Shown: positions 43,222 to 51,803 of the stretch, one piece after another | Layout of the letters: every line of letters begins with the position of its first letter | How positions within the stretch are numbered: the stretch's first letter is position 1 | Origin: Desulfovibrio sp. G11 | GTDB taxonomy: Bacteria > Desulfobacterota > Desulfovibrionia > Desulfovibrionales > Desulfovibrionaceae | NCBI RefSeq assembly: GCF_900243745.1 | Contig: NZ_LT984798.1 | Coordinates: 496,001-560,000, forward strand | Direction: 5' to 3' | DNA: 64,000 nt | Made by a program: the position numbers and the translations under genes | The notes under the pieces: model-generated | Seen by the model: the letters and a program-made list of their open reading frames with translations, nothing else | Told to the model about the DNA's origin: nothing | Databases searched by the model: none

Positions 43222-44595
43222 TCAACCAATGGGCAATTGCGTTTCCGCCACTGTATATGCCTTGCGGGGCTGCAGGCTCTGCACAGCCATGAGCAGGCTC
43301 AGCAGGCCCACGCGCCCGGCAAACATGTTGACAATAATAACACCCTTGCCTTCGGCGCTCAGTTCCGGAGTCAGATTCATTGAAAGCCCCACAGTACCGA
43401 GGGCCGAGACCTCTTCAAACAGAATGCGCAGAAAAGACGGCCCCTCAACCCCGGTGCCGTGCAGTATGCCGTATTCCGTAATACTGAGCAGAAACGTGGA
43501 AAACCCTACAAGCATCGAGTAGAAAAAGAACAGCGTCAGCGCGCGGCTTACGTTTTCTGCCGGCACGCCCCTTCCCTCAAGCACGATCTGCCTGTCGCCC
43601 CGGAACTGCGCGGCAATATAGCCCACCAGCACCCTGAAAGTCACCACCTTGATGCCGCCCGCGCATGAGCCGGGGCCGCCGCCCACAAACATGAGCGCCA
43701 TGAGCACCAGCAGGGTGGCCTCGCTCAGGCTGCTCATATTGACGGTATTGAAACCGGCAGTGCGGGCCACTGCAGCCTGAAAAAAAGCTGTCAGGGCCAG
43801 GTCAAAACCATCGCCCAGCGCCTGCTCGTTGCCCACCCGCCAGAATTCGATGACAAAGCCCAGCGCCGCGCCCACCACAATAAGAAAAACCGTTGTCTTG
43901 AGCACAAGGCGGCTGAAACGGCTGAAACTGCGTACAGGAATGCCCATGCGGCCGCCGGAAATGATGCCCAGGGCTTCACGCAGCACGCCAAAGCCTATAC
44001 TGCCCAAAAAAACGCTGGCCGTGATGATGCAGTTGACCGTCACATCATCCCGAAAGTTCATGAGGCTGTTGGGGCTGAGCGAAAACCCCGCATTACAGAA
44101 GGCAGAAACAGCATGAAAAGCCGCGCTGATCGGATGAAAAAACACGGGATCGTGCCAGTAAAGCAACAAGCCCGTGACAAGCTCGATGCTGAACACCAGG
44201 GCCAGCACCTGCAACAGAAAGCCCTTGAGGTTGAAGTCGTCGCCAAGCAACGCCTGACTCACGGCCTCGCGGCTGGTAAAGGGCACATGGTTTCGCCAGA
44301 GCAAAAAAATAATGCTCGTATAGGTCATGACGCCAAGGCCGCCCAACTGCACGAGAAATAGCAGCACCATCACCCCCGCGGGGCTGAGAACAGCGCTGAT
44401 GTCCACAGGCGTCAGACCTGTAACACAAACGGCCGACGTGGCGATAAAGGCCGCATCTATGGGGCTGAGGCTCTGGCCTTCCTGCAGGCTCGCCGGCATG
44501 TGCAGCAAAACTGCGCCCACGGCAATAACCACAAGAAAGGAAAATACGGGCCACGTAAGAGGGCTGAAAAATCTGTTCCGCTGCATGCCCCCCAT
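43222..44595 (-). CDS. Potassium uptake protein, TrkH/KtrB family
   Basis: A 457-residue membrane subunit with four pore-loop repeats typical of TrkH/KtrB. The first selectivity filter region is TSAVCVTGLTPVD, and later repeats include FHAVSAFCNAGFSL, VARTAGFNTVNM and VSALGTVGLSMNLTPELS. The start is ATG 44595 or 44586 (MGGMQRNRFF). KtrA is encoded just downstream. The length matches KtrB (~450) better than E. coli TrkH (483). The 5' side is divergent from thiC. Confidence 0.93.
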   Translation of the reverse strand: MGGMQRNRFFSPLTWPVFSFLVVIAVGAVLLHMPASLQEGQSLSPIDAAFIATSAVCVTGLTPVDISAVLSPAGVMVLLFLVQLGGLGVMTYTSIIFLLWRNHVPFTSREAVSQALLGDDFNLKGFLLQVLALVFSIELVTGLLLYWHDPVFFHPISAAFHAVSAFCNAGFSLSPNSLMNFRDDVTVNCIITASVFLGSIGFGVLREALGIISGGRMGIPVRSFSRFSRLVLKTTVFLIVVGAALGFVIEFWRVGNEQALGDGFDLALTAFFQAAVARTAGFNTVNMSSLSEATLLVLMALMFVGGGPGSCAGGIKVVTFRVLVGYIAAQFRGDRQIVLEGRGVPAENVSRALTLFFFYSMLVGFSTFLLSITEYGILHGTGVEGPSFLRILFEEVSALGTVGLSMNLTPELSAEGKGVIIVNMFAGRVGLLSLLMAVQSLQPRKAYTVAETQLPIG

Positions 44596-44827
44596 TTATG
44601 CCAGCCGCTGAAGGAAAGCAAGACGATGGGCCATATCGCTGGCGCGCAGCCCCTTCCCCCTTGAAAAATATATGAAATACCGCGGCCCATGCCCAATCCC
44701 TGCCCTGCTTCAGCCGCGCGGCGACGCTTCGCCCCCGGCAAGGACGTACGCCCCCCCTGTGCCGGCCGCAAGGCTGCGGACTTGACGTCAACCGGGCATG
44801 CTGTTTTTACGGAAGGGCAACCCGCAC

Positions 44828-44856
44828 TTTACATACGCCTGCGGCGAGGATATAGT
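44828..44856 (+). promoter_or_regulatory. Promoter of thiC
   Basis: A -35 TTTACA (44828-44833) and a -10 TATAGT (44851-44856) are separated by exactly 17 bases. The predicted start near 44863 coincides with the beginning of the TPP aptamer. Confidence 0.65.
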
Positions 44857-44861
44857 TTCCT

Positions 44862-44956
44862 TCGAGCTAGGGGAGCCGTGCAGACAACTGCGCGGCTGAG
44901 AGTGGGATTTCCCAGACCCTTGAACCTGACGCAGTTCGCACTGCCGGAGGGAAGCC
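44862..44956 (+). promoter_or_regulatory. TPP (THI-box) riboswitch aptamer
   Basis: The conserved TPP elements are in order: CTAGGGGAGCC, GGCTGAGAG, ACCCTTGAACCTGA and GGAGGGAA. The P2/P3 arm (GCCGTGCAGACAACTGCGCGGC) and P4/P5 arm (GCAGTTCGCACTGC) can be drawn. P1 appears short. It lies ~70 bp upstream of the thiC start and feeds into a terminator hairpin, so TPP binding would favour termination. Confidence 0.93.
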
Positions 44957-44960
44957 GCGG

Positions 44961-44992
44961 CCACAAGCTGTTCCGCTGCTTGTGGTTTTTTT
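44961..44992 (+). terminator. Expression-platform terminator of the TPP riboswitch
   Basis: An 8-bp perfect stem CCACAAGC/GCTTGTGG with a nine-base loop is followed by seven T. It sits between the aptamer and thiC, giving a transcriptional OFF switch. Confidence 0.9.
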
Positions 44993-45022
44993 GCGCCCTG
45001 CGTCGCAACCCGCGAGGCACAC

Positions 45023-46303
45023 ATGTCTACCACACTTTTTTCGCAGAATACCGCATTGCGCGGTCTTCTGGACTCCCATCTGGACAGCCTGTCCGCTGAA
45101 GAGCAGCTCGACGCCCAAAGCGTGACCGCCGCCCTTGAGGCCGGAACTATGGTGCTGCTGGGCAACCCCGCCCATAAGGGACTCAAACCCATTCTTGTGG
45201 GTCAGCCCGCCAGGGTCAAGGTGAACGCCAATATCGGCACGTCTCCCCTGAACAACTGCCCCCGCACCGAGGAGCGCAAGATACAGGCCGCCCTTGAAGC
45301 CGGAGCCGATACGGTTATGGATCTTTCCATCGCCGGCGATCTGGACGCCCTGCGCCTCGGCATGCTGGAGGCCTGCCCCCGGCCGCTGGGTACGGTTCCC
45401 CTGTACGCCGTGGGCCAGCGCATACTGGACGCGGAGCGCGACATTGCCAGCATGAACCCGGACGAGCTTTTTGACGAAATCGCCAAACAGGCCCGGCAAG
45501 GGGTGGATTTTGTCACCGTTCACTGCGGGCTTTCGCGGCGCGGAGCCGAAATGGCCGTCAAAAACAACCGCGCTCTGGGCATTGTCTCGCGCGGCGGCTC
45601 CATGCTGGCCCGCTGGATGCTCGAAAACGACCGCGAAAACCCCTTGCTGGAGCATTTTGACCGCCTGCTCGACATCTGCCTTCCCTACAACGTTACCCTC
45701 TCCCTCGGCGACGGACTGCGCCCCGGCGCGGGCGTTGATGCGGGCGATGCCGCCCAGTGGGAAGAGGTCATCAATCTGGGGCGCCTTGCCAGATACGCGC
45801 TTGAACGCGGCGTGCAATGCATGATTGAAGGCCCCGGCCACGTGCCCCTCAACCAGGTGCGCACCCAGATTCAGGGCATAAAGCGCCTCACCCATAATGC
45901 CCCGCTCTATGTTCTCGGCCCCCTGTGCTGCGACAGCGCGCCGGGCTACGACCATATCGCCGGAGCCATCGGCGGCGCACTAGGCGTGGAAGCAGGCGTG
46001 GACTTTCTCTGCTACCTCACCCCTGCCGAGCACCTCACCCTGCCTGACGAGGCGGACGTGCGCGCCGGGGTCATGGCTTCGCGCGTGGCCGGGCATGTAG
46101 GCGAAGTGGCTTTGGGCCACCCCCGCGCCGTGGCACGTGAGGCAGCTATGAACGCCGCTCGCAAGGCGCTGGACTGGGAAGGCATGACCAAAGCCGCCCT
46201 GGATCCACAAATGCTTGAAAAACGGCGTGAGGAGCACAAGACTGAAGAAGTCTGCGCCATGTGCGGCAAGTTCTGCGCGGTCAAGATGCTTCAGGATCAC
46301 TAG
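45023..46303 (+). CDS. thiC: Phosphomethylpyrimidine synthase ThiC
   Basis: A radical-SAM enzyme that turns aminoimidazole ribotide into HMP phosphate for thiamine. The 426-residue protein matches the short bacterial form. Motifs include VNANIGTSP, MDLSIAGDL, the EGPGHVPLNQV segment, GPLCCDSAPGYDHI, and the C-terminal Fe-S cluster CAMCGKFC (Cys-x2-Cys-x4-Cys). Regulation by the upstream TPP riboswitch and terminator is evident. It seems monocistronic here. Confidence 0.97.
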   Translation: MSTTLFSQNTALRGLLDSHLDSLSAEEQLDAQSVTAALEAGTMVLLGNPAHKGLKPILVGQPARVKVNANIGTSPLNNCPRTEERKIQAALEAGADTVMDLSIAGDLDALRLGMLEACPRPLGTVPLYAVGQRILDAERDIASMNPDELFDEIAKQARQGVDFVTVHCGLSRRGAEMAVKNNRALGIVSRGGSMLARWMLENDRENPLLEHFDRLLDICLPYNVTLSLGDGLRPGAGVDAGDAAQWEEVINLGRLARYALERGVQCMIEGPGHVPLNQVRTQIQGIKRLTHNAPLYVLGPLCCDSAPGYDHIAGAIGGALGVEAGVDFLCYLTPAEHLTLPDEADVRAGVMASRVAGHVGEVALGHPRAVAREAAMNAARKALDWEGMTKAALDPQMLEKRREEHKTEEVCAMCGKFCAVKMLQDH

Positions 46304-46722
46304 GGCATTTGCGCCGTAACGTGCTTATGGCGCGACGAAACAGCCCTGCGGCCCTCGCTGGTGGCTTGCTTCGGCGTGACGGGCGAAACATGTTCGCCTT
46401 GCAAGCACTTCGGGGGGCGGTTTTTTACAAATCCGCGCAGAGCAGACAGCCGTTTTTCAATGTTGCCCTGCTCACAGATATGCCCGCCCGGCGCGGCTCC
46501 CCTGCGGGGCCGCGCCGGAGCCGCACGGCAGGTCTCAGACCGCACAAAATCTGGAAAAAGCGCCCGGAACACGCCGGGCGCTTTTTTCTGTCATTCATGC
46601 AGCCATTCGTGCGGTTATTGACTCACCGCACCGGCACGGGTATGCCTCTGAACTGTCCCGACACCGTGCCGGGCGGCTCCACTCCTGCCGCCCGGCAGAC
46701 AGACAAGGCATACGGATACGAC
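46304..46722. other. Intergenic region after thiC
   Basis: A 420-bp gap without a credible gene. It holds several GC-rich stems and, at its end, a strong terminator (46556-46587). The stretch near 46305-46400 (GGGCATTTGCGCC ... GCTTCGGCGTGACGGGCGAAACATG) has the flavour of a dispersed Desulfovibrio repeat, but only one copy is in the window. Confidence 0.5.
46556..46587 (+). terminator. Intrinsic terminator downstream of thiC
   Basis: The stem AAAAGCGCCCGG/CCGGGCGCTTTT has a short AACACG loop and ends in a run of six T. Confidence 0.9.
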
Positions 46723-47070
46723 ATGAACATACCCGTCCCTGCGGCCACCGTTGGCCTTTTGATTTTATCAAACATATTCATGACGTTCGCATGGTACGGC
46801 CATTTGCGCTACAAGGGCGCGGCTTTGCCTGTGGTCATTCTTGCCAGCTGGGGCCTGGCCTTTTTTGAATATCTGCTTCAGGTGCCTGCCAACCGCATCG
46901 GTTACGGGCATTTTTCCGCTGCTGAACTGAAAACCATACAGGAAGTCATCTCCCTGACGGTTTTCATGATTTTTTCCAGCCTTTGGCTGCACGAACCCCT
47001 GCGCTGGAACCACGTTGCGGGTTTTGCCCTCATAGTGCTGGCTGCCTGGATCATCTTCAAGGAGTGGTAA
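46723..47070 (+). CDS. DUF486 / small DMT-family membrane protein
   Basis: A 115-residue protein with four predicted membrane segments. The family signature is FMTFAWYGHLRYKGAALPVVILASWGLAFFEYLLQVPANRIGYGHFSAAELKTIQEVISLTVFMIFSSLWLHEPLRWNH, matching DUF486. ATG 46723 is the first family-like Met; the upstream frame is non-coding. Its stop overlaps the start region of the next gene (TAATGTG). It may pair with the adjacent TSUP exporter, but its substrate is unknown. Confidence 0.85.
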   Translation: MNIPVPAATVGLLILSNIFMTFAWYGHLRYKGAALPVVILASWGLAFFEYLLQVPANRIGYGHFSAAELKTIQEVISLTVFMIFSSLWLHEPLRWNHVAGFALIVLAAWIIFKEW

Positions 47071-47071
47071 T

Positions 47072-47857
47072 GTGGAAATAGGCCTCATCCCTTTGCTGAT
47101 AGGCATTGCCGCCGCCTTTGCGGGCGGCTTTATAGACGCCATCGCCGGCGGAGGCGGTCTTGTGACCATGCCCGCCCTGCTGCTTACGGGCGTGCCACCG
47201 CATGCGGCCCTGGGCGCCAACAAATTCAGCGCCTGCCTGGGCACGTGCGTGGCCCTGGGCAACTTTGCCCGCAGCCGCCTTGTGCTATGGCGCGTTGCCC
47301 TGACAGGACTGGCCTTTGCCCTGATCGGCTCCTGGGCCGGAGCGCGTCTGGCACTGCACACCGAGCCTGCCCTGCTGGGCAAAATTCTGGTGGGGCTGTT
47401 GCCTGTAGGCATGTGCGCAACCCTCATGCCCCGCAAGGAGCGCGCGCGTGCTTACGGCGAAGCCGACATGAACGGCCCGCGCCTGTGGCTACTGACGCCG
47501 CTGGTATGCCTTGTCATCGGCGCATATGACGGATTTTTCGGTCCCGGAACAGGCAGCTTTCTTATTCTTGCATTTCACTGGATTTTGCGCATGGGCCTTA
47601 TGGAGGCCTCCGCCACCTCCAAGGTGCTGAACCTTGCGTCCAACTTCGCAGGAGTGGTGGTTTTTATGATCAACGGCGTGGTGTTGTGGAGCCTGGCCCT
47701 GCCCATGGCCGCAGCCTGCTGTGTGGGTAACTGGCTTGGCAGCCGCCTGGCCATACGCGTCGGCCCCGCGGCGGTGCGGCGTTTTCTTATGGTTTCGCTG
47801 TCGTTGCTGCTACTCACCCTGATCTGGCAGTTTTTTCTTGCCCCTCTTGTGCAGTAG
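47072..47857 (+). CDS. TSUP-family sulfite/organosulfonate exporter (TauE/SafE)
   Basis: A 261-residue membrane protein with about eight membrane segments. The family motif GGFIDAIAGGGGLVTMPALLLTGVPPHAALGANKFSACLGT is clear, and the second half repeats it (ICAYDGFFGPGTGSFLIL-like). TSUP proteins export sulfite, sulfolactate or related C2 sulfonates. The start codon is GTG 47072 with AAGGAG seven bases upstream. It is co-transcribed with the DUF486 gene. In a sulfate reducer the sulfite link is attractive but unproven. Confidence 0.9.
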   Translation: MEIGLIPLLIGIAAAFAGGFIDAIAGGGGLVTMPALLLTGVPPHAALGANKFSACLGTCVALGNFARSRLVLWRVALTGLAFALIGSWAGARLALHTEPALLGKILVGLLPVGMCATLMPRKERARAYGEADMNGPRLWLLTPLVCLVIGAYDGFFGPGTGSFLILAFHWILRMGLMEASATSKVLNLASNFAGVVVFMINGVVLWSLALPMAAACCVGNWLGSRLAIRVGPAAVRRFLMVSLSLLLLTLIWQFFLAPLVQ

Positions 47858-47890
47858 CCTGCGGCAACGCGGCAGAAATGACATGCAGAA

Positions 47891-47929
47891 AAGATGGCGG
47901 TCCGGACTCTTGCGCCGGGCCGCCATCTT
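47891..47929. terminator. Bidirectional terminator between convergent genes
   Basis: AAGATGGCGGTCCGG pairs with CCGGGCCGCCATCTT with one mismatch and is followed by TCTTT. It ends the TSUP transcript and may also serve the DUF1090 gene. Confidence 0.8.
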
Positions 47930-47958
47930 TCTTTGAACGTAACGCCATAAAACTTCCG

Positions 47959-48369
47959 TTATCTGCCGGACTTCAGGGCATCACGAGCTTTTTCGGCTTC
48001 CCGCAGTTCGCGCTGGGCCTCCTGTAGTTTGTGTTTGCGCTTGGCGATCTTGCTTTCCTGCTTGTCCCGGGCAAGAGCCTTGTCCAGCTCCGCCTGTCGT
48101 TCCTGCACTTTTTCCTGCTTTTCCATAACAGCTATTTCCGCTTCGGCCTGTTCGCCGTCATCGGTGCACCATGTGCGGACATTTTCCAGGGCGCGCTCAA
48201 GGCCTGCCGCCCGTTGTGTATTGTTGTGCTGCCTGGCGATATCAATCTGCCGCTGGATATGGGCCATTTTTTTCTGGCAGACGCCCCCGGCCTGCGCGAC
48301 GCTGGCCCAAACAAAAAGAGTAATGAGCGCGACGCACAGCGAAACAGGCATTGCTGCATAATACTTCAT
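47959..48369 (-). CDS. DUF1090 periplasmic protein (YqjC-like)
   Basis: A 136-residue exported protein with a Sec signal (MKYYAAMPVSLCVALITLFVWASVAQA). The mature part (CQKKMAHIQRQIDIARQHNNTQRAAGLERALENVRTWCTDD ... KIAKRKHKLQEAQRELREAEKA) matches the DUF1090/YqjC family known best from enterobacteria. Two Cys and long charged helices are family features. Its function is unknown. Occurrence in a sulfate reducer suggests horizontal transfer, but codon use was not measured. Confidence 0.85.
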   Translation of the reverse strand: MKYYAAMPVSLCVALITLFVWASVAQAGGVCQKKMAHIQRQIDIARQHNNTQRAAGLERALENVRTWCTDDGEQAEAEIAVMEKQEKVQERQAELDKALARDKQESKIAKRKHKLQEAQRELREAEKARDALKSGR

Positions 48370-48942
48370 TATAATTTCCTCTCTGGACGTTATACATAAA
48401 AGACATCACGGCATTGACGCAGCCATGCCGCCCCATGCCGGGCTTGCATACAGGCAGAAAAAAACGCGCGCTTCCGTCGCCGGAATTCATGAAAGGCGGC
48501 ATCAGGCCGGGCAGGCGCTGCGGCACGGCCAAAAGGCGTGAAGCTGACAAAACAGCGGAAGGGCATGAACAGTGGCAAGACTCCGCCAGCCTGAAAAAGA
48601 CAAAACACAGGCTGCCGGAAAGCATACCAGAAACGCGGACACTCCTGACGGCACGTCAAGAAGCATTGCGTACAGACCGTGGCAACGTGCGAAACATATT
48701 CGCAATACTTTCAGGTTCTACACTTCGGCGTTGCGGCACAACAAACAGCAGCGCTGCCTACATGCGCAAAGCCCGCGGCAACGCTGCGGCGTGTTGCCGT
48801 CAGGGCGCCCCGCGCAGTCGCAGCCAGTGCGGCCTGCAACCGCTCTGCCGGCATACACCGCAAACGGCATGCACAAGGATTTTTCATCCCTTGCAGCCGG
48901 GCGGCAGAAGCAAGACGTGCCGGGAGTTCACCTGAAGAGAAC
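48370..48942. other. Intergenic gap without recognised features
   Basis: About 570 bp between the DUF1090 gene and the small lipoprotein gene. Only overlapping low-quality frames are present. No RNA gene or repeat was recognised. Confidence 0.5.
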
Positions 48943-49269
48943 CTAGTTTATCATCTCAATATAGTAACGGCTGTCTGCGGTTTCCGGCAGCTCAAATTCA
49001 AGAGCATACTTCAGCCCGGTGGCGCTTTCGGCGGACTTGTCTCCCATGACGGCAGTAACCACGCATTTGCAGGATTTTTTATCCGCACTCATGGTCTTGA
49101 AGCTCTCAAAGCTGATATGCGGATCCTTTATGCCCAGTTCCTGTGCATAGGATTGCATGATTTTTTTGGCATATTTTTTACCATCGCTGGAATCACACTC
49201 CAGCGATGAGCCACAACCCGCTACAAACATAGCAAGAAAGGCCGCTGCCACAATTTTTGTTTTCAGCAT
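48943..49269 (-). CDS. Small lipoprotein, function unknown
   Basis: A 108-residue protein with a lipobox (MLKTKIVAAAFLAMFVAGC, acylation at Cys19). The mature part has CDSSDGKKYAKKIMQSYAQELGIKDPHISFESFKTMSADKKSCKCVVTAVM, predicted as an alpha/beta fold, with paired Cys (SCKC) perhaps forming a disulfide. I recognise no family. It has its own start with AAGGAG upstream at ATG 49269 and no operon partner. Confidence 0.75.
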   Translation of the reverse strand: MLKTKIVAAAFLAMFVAGCGSSLECDSSDGKKYAKKIMQSYAQELGIKDPHISFESFKTMSADKKSCKCVVTAVMGDKSAESATGLKYALEFELPETADSRYYIEMIN

Positions 49270-49420
49270 GGTTGTCTCCTTGATCCTGTTTTTCCGGGTG
49301 CGCGCTTCACCTGCGAAGCGTACGGTTCCGCACAGTAAAGCTATGACAAATATTCACCACCCGGTCAAACCGATCTGTACCGGATGGACACGCCCCGCGC
49401 CGTGCTGCCCCGCAGGTTTT

Positions 49421-49482
49421 ACCATGCCAGTATAAATGAAAAATCCCGCTTCGGCGGGATTTTTCATTTATACTGGCATGGT
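49421..49482. terminator. Long perfect palindrome with TTCG loop (possible terminator)
   Basis: Two perfect 29-base arms (49421-49449 and 49454-49482) surround a TTCG loop. The top of the stem is AAAAATCCCGC/GCGGGATTTTT, a normal terminator, and the lower arms extend it far beyond the usual length. It lies just past the stop of the PFL-family gene. Confidence 0.85.
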
Positions 49483-49493
49483 TGCAAACGGCA

Positions 49494-50879
49494 TCAGTTT
49501 TTCAGGCTGTGGATAGGGGCGGGAATGCGCCCCCCAAGGGTGATAAAGTCTTCAGCATTGCCGCCCGGCACGGGCATGATGGCCGCCTTGCCGAGCAGGC
49601 CGCCAAACGACACCTCCTCACCCACGCCCTTGCCGGGTACAGGTATGAGGCGTACAGCCGTGGTCTTGTGGTTGATCATGCCGATCGCCATTTCATCGGC
49701 GATAATGCCGGAAATGGTAGCCGCCGGGGTATCGCCGGGGATGGCGATCATGTCCAGCCCCACCGAGCATACGCTCGTCATGGCTTCCAGTTTTTCAATG
49801 CTGAGCAGGCCTGCGGTAGCGGCCGCCTCAATGCTTGAATCTTCCGATACGGGAATAAAGGCCCCCGAAAGACCGCCCACCGAAGAGGAGGCAAACGCCC
49901 CGCCTTTTTTCACCGCGTCATTGAGCATGGCAAGCACCGCTGTTGTACCGGGTGCGCCGATGCTTGAAAGCCCAAGGCTCTGGAAAATCTCGCCCACGGA
50001 GTCGCCCACCGCCGGGGTGGGGGCCAGGGAGAGGTCTGCCACGCCAAAGGGTATGCCCAGACGGGTAGCCACTTCAGTACCGATCATTTCACCCACGCGG
50101 GTCACCTTGTACGCCGTGCGCTTGATCACCTCGGCCATGTCCAGCAGGGTCAGGGGCGCGCCCTTTTCATTGCGGCCCGCCTCGCGGGCCCGGTCCAGGG
50201 CCTTCTTCACCACACCGGGGCCGGAAACGCCCACGTTGATCACCACATCAGGTTCACCCACCCCAAGGTAGGCCCCGGCCATGAAGGGCACGTCCTGCGG
50301 AATGTTGGCAAAAACCACCAGCTTGGCACAGCCTATGCCGCCACGGTCGGCCGTGGCTTCGGCCACCCTGAGGATCTGCCGCCCCATAAGCGCCACAGCG
50401 TCCATATTGATGCCGCTGCGCGACGATGCCACGTTGATGGACGAGCATATGCGGTCAGTCTGCGCGAGGGCTTCGGGCAGCGCCTCGATAAGGGCACGGT
50501 CGCCATTGGCAAAACCCTTTTCAACCAGGGCGGAAAAACCGCCCAGAAAATCCACGCCCGCCTCTTTGGCGGCCTCGTCCAGGGCTTTGCAGACACGCAC
50601 CATGCCGTCCGGGCCAAAGGGCGCGGCCACCACCGCAATGGGGCTGACGCTGATGCGCTTGTTCACCACGGGAATGCCGTACTTGTCTCCCACCTCGTCA
50701 CAGACAGAAACAAGCTGTGAGGCATAACGGCGGATTTTGGCCTGCACATTGGCGGTAAAAAGCTCCAGGTCGTGGCTCACGCAGTCAAACAGGCTCACGC
50801 CCAGGGTGACGGTGCGCACGTCCAGGTGCTCGTTGCGGAGCATGTTAAGGGTGCTTATGACTTCGCGTTCGGAAAGCAT
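49494..50879 (-). CDS. PFL-like family protein (UPF0210 / DUF711)
   Basis: A 461-residue cytosolic protein of the UPF0210/DUF711 family ([33 protein letters not shown] ... [15 protein letters not shown] region, [31 protein letters not shown]). The family fold resembles pyruvate formate-lyase, but the glycyl radical motif is absent and the function is unknown. ATG 50879 has AGGAT upstream and matches family length. An ACT-domain gene 152 bp upstream is the usual partner in other genomes. Confidence 0.88.
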   Translation of the reverse strand: MLSEREVISTLNMLRNEHLDVRTVTLGVSLFDCVSHDLELFTANVQAKIRRYASQLVSVCDEVGDKYGIPVVNKRISVSPIAVVAAPFGPDGMVRVCKALDEAAKEAGVDFLGGFSALVEKGFANGDRALIEALPEALAQTDRICSSINVASSRSGINMDAVALMGRQILRVAEATADRGGIGCAKLVVFANIPQDVPFMAGAYLGVGEPDVVINVGVSGPGVVKKALDRAREAGRNEKGAPLTLLDMAEVIKRTAYKVTRVGEMIGTEVATRLGIPFGVADLSLAPTPAVGDSVGEIFQSLGLSSIGAPGTTAVLAMLNDAVKKGGAFASSSVGGLSGAFIPVSEDSSIEAAATAGLLSIEKLEAMTSVCSVGLDMIAIPGDTPAATISGIIADEMAIGMINHKTTAVRLIPVPGKGVGEEVSFGGLLGKAAIMPVPGGNAEDFITLGGRIPAPIHSLKN

Positions 50880-51031
50880 GGCGGTATCCTGTATGGTTGC
50901 AAGGCTAAAACGCTCTGGATCAGATCGGTTTTGATGATATGCGTTCTCAAGGTGAAGACTCACTCGCTACGGCGTTTGCCCGCGCAGGTCCGTGCGTGTG
51001 GTCGCCAGAGCAATACAAAAGCTGTACTGCC

Positions 51032-51595
51032 CTAAAAAGAGCTGACGCGGTGAACGGCTTCAAAAATATCCCTGTGCTGCACGCTGACCCTCAGGTCGCG
51101 GCTCTGGCCCTCGCAGGAAAGCTCGCGGCGCAGACGCCCAAGGTCAACGGCATCGGGAACCATAACCTCAAAGACAAAAAGGGCATGATTGGCCCCGCCT
51201 TCGCCCAGAATAGCCTTGAGGCTTTCGATATTCACATCATGCCGGGCAAACACGCGGCTCATGGCCGCGATAAGGCCGGGCTTGTCCGGGCCGTCGGCGG
51301 TGATCACAAATGGTTCGCAGTGCAGACTCTGGCCCCACTGCCCCTGAATGGCGGGCCGTACCAGCACCGAAAGATCCACTTTAGCCTCGGCCAGGCTGGC
51401 GCTCAGCTTCTGGTGCAGGTTCTGGGCATCCAGGGCATCGGGGGCGGCCACCACAAAAATGGCGGCAAATTCGCCGGAAAGAATGCTCTGGGTCACTTCT
51501 TCAATGTTGCAGCCGTTTTCTTCAAGAATGCGGCTGACTGCGGCCACCACTCCGGGGCAGTCGCGCCCCAGAAAAGAGGCGGTATACTTGTGCAT
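51032..51595 (-). CDS. Two-ACT-domain regulatory protein (GcvR-like, UPF0237 type)
   Basis: A 187-residue protein with two ACT domains: KYTASFLGRDCPGVVAAVSRILEENGCNIEEVTQSILSG (N-terminal) and FVITADGPDKPGLIAAMSRVFARHDVNIESLKAIL (C-terminal). ACT domains bind amino acids or other small effectors. The N-terminal half matches the ACT-domain proteins found next to UPF0210 genes. ATG 51595 follows AAGGAT. It may regulate or form a complex with the adjacent PFL-like protein (inference). It is divergent from lysS. Confidence 0.85.
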   Translation of the reverse strand: MHKYTASFLGRDCPGVVAAVSRILEENGCNIEEVTQSILSGEFAAIFVVAAPDALDAQNLHQKLSASLAEAKVDLSVLVRPAIQGQWGQSLHCEPFVITADGPDKPGLIAAMSRVFARHDVNIESLKAILGEGGANHALFVFEVMVPDAVDLGRLRRELSCEGQSRDLRVSVQHRDIFEAVHRVSSF

Positions 51596-51803
51596 GACGC
51601 GTATCCTTACGGAAATGATCCGTGGCAGGGCCACGGGAAGGTGTCACAGGAAAGAAAATCTATATACGCAACCCTCGCGAACTTCAAGGCCAAACAGGGT
51701 ATTGGCGCGGCATGAAAAGCATCTGCACGTCATCCTTGACGCTTCTTCGTGAATGGCATACCGTTACAATCCTTTAAGACCGGGCATCTCAGGAGTTTTT
51801 TCA

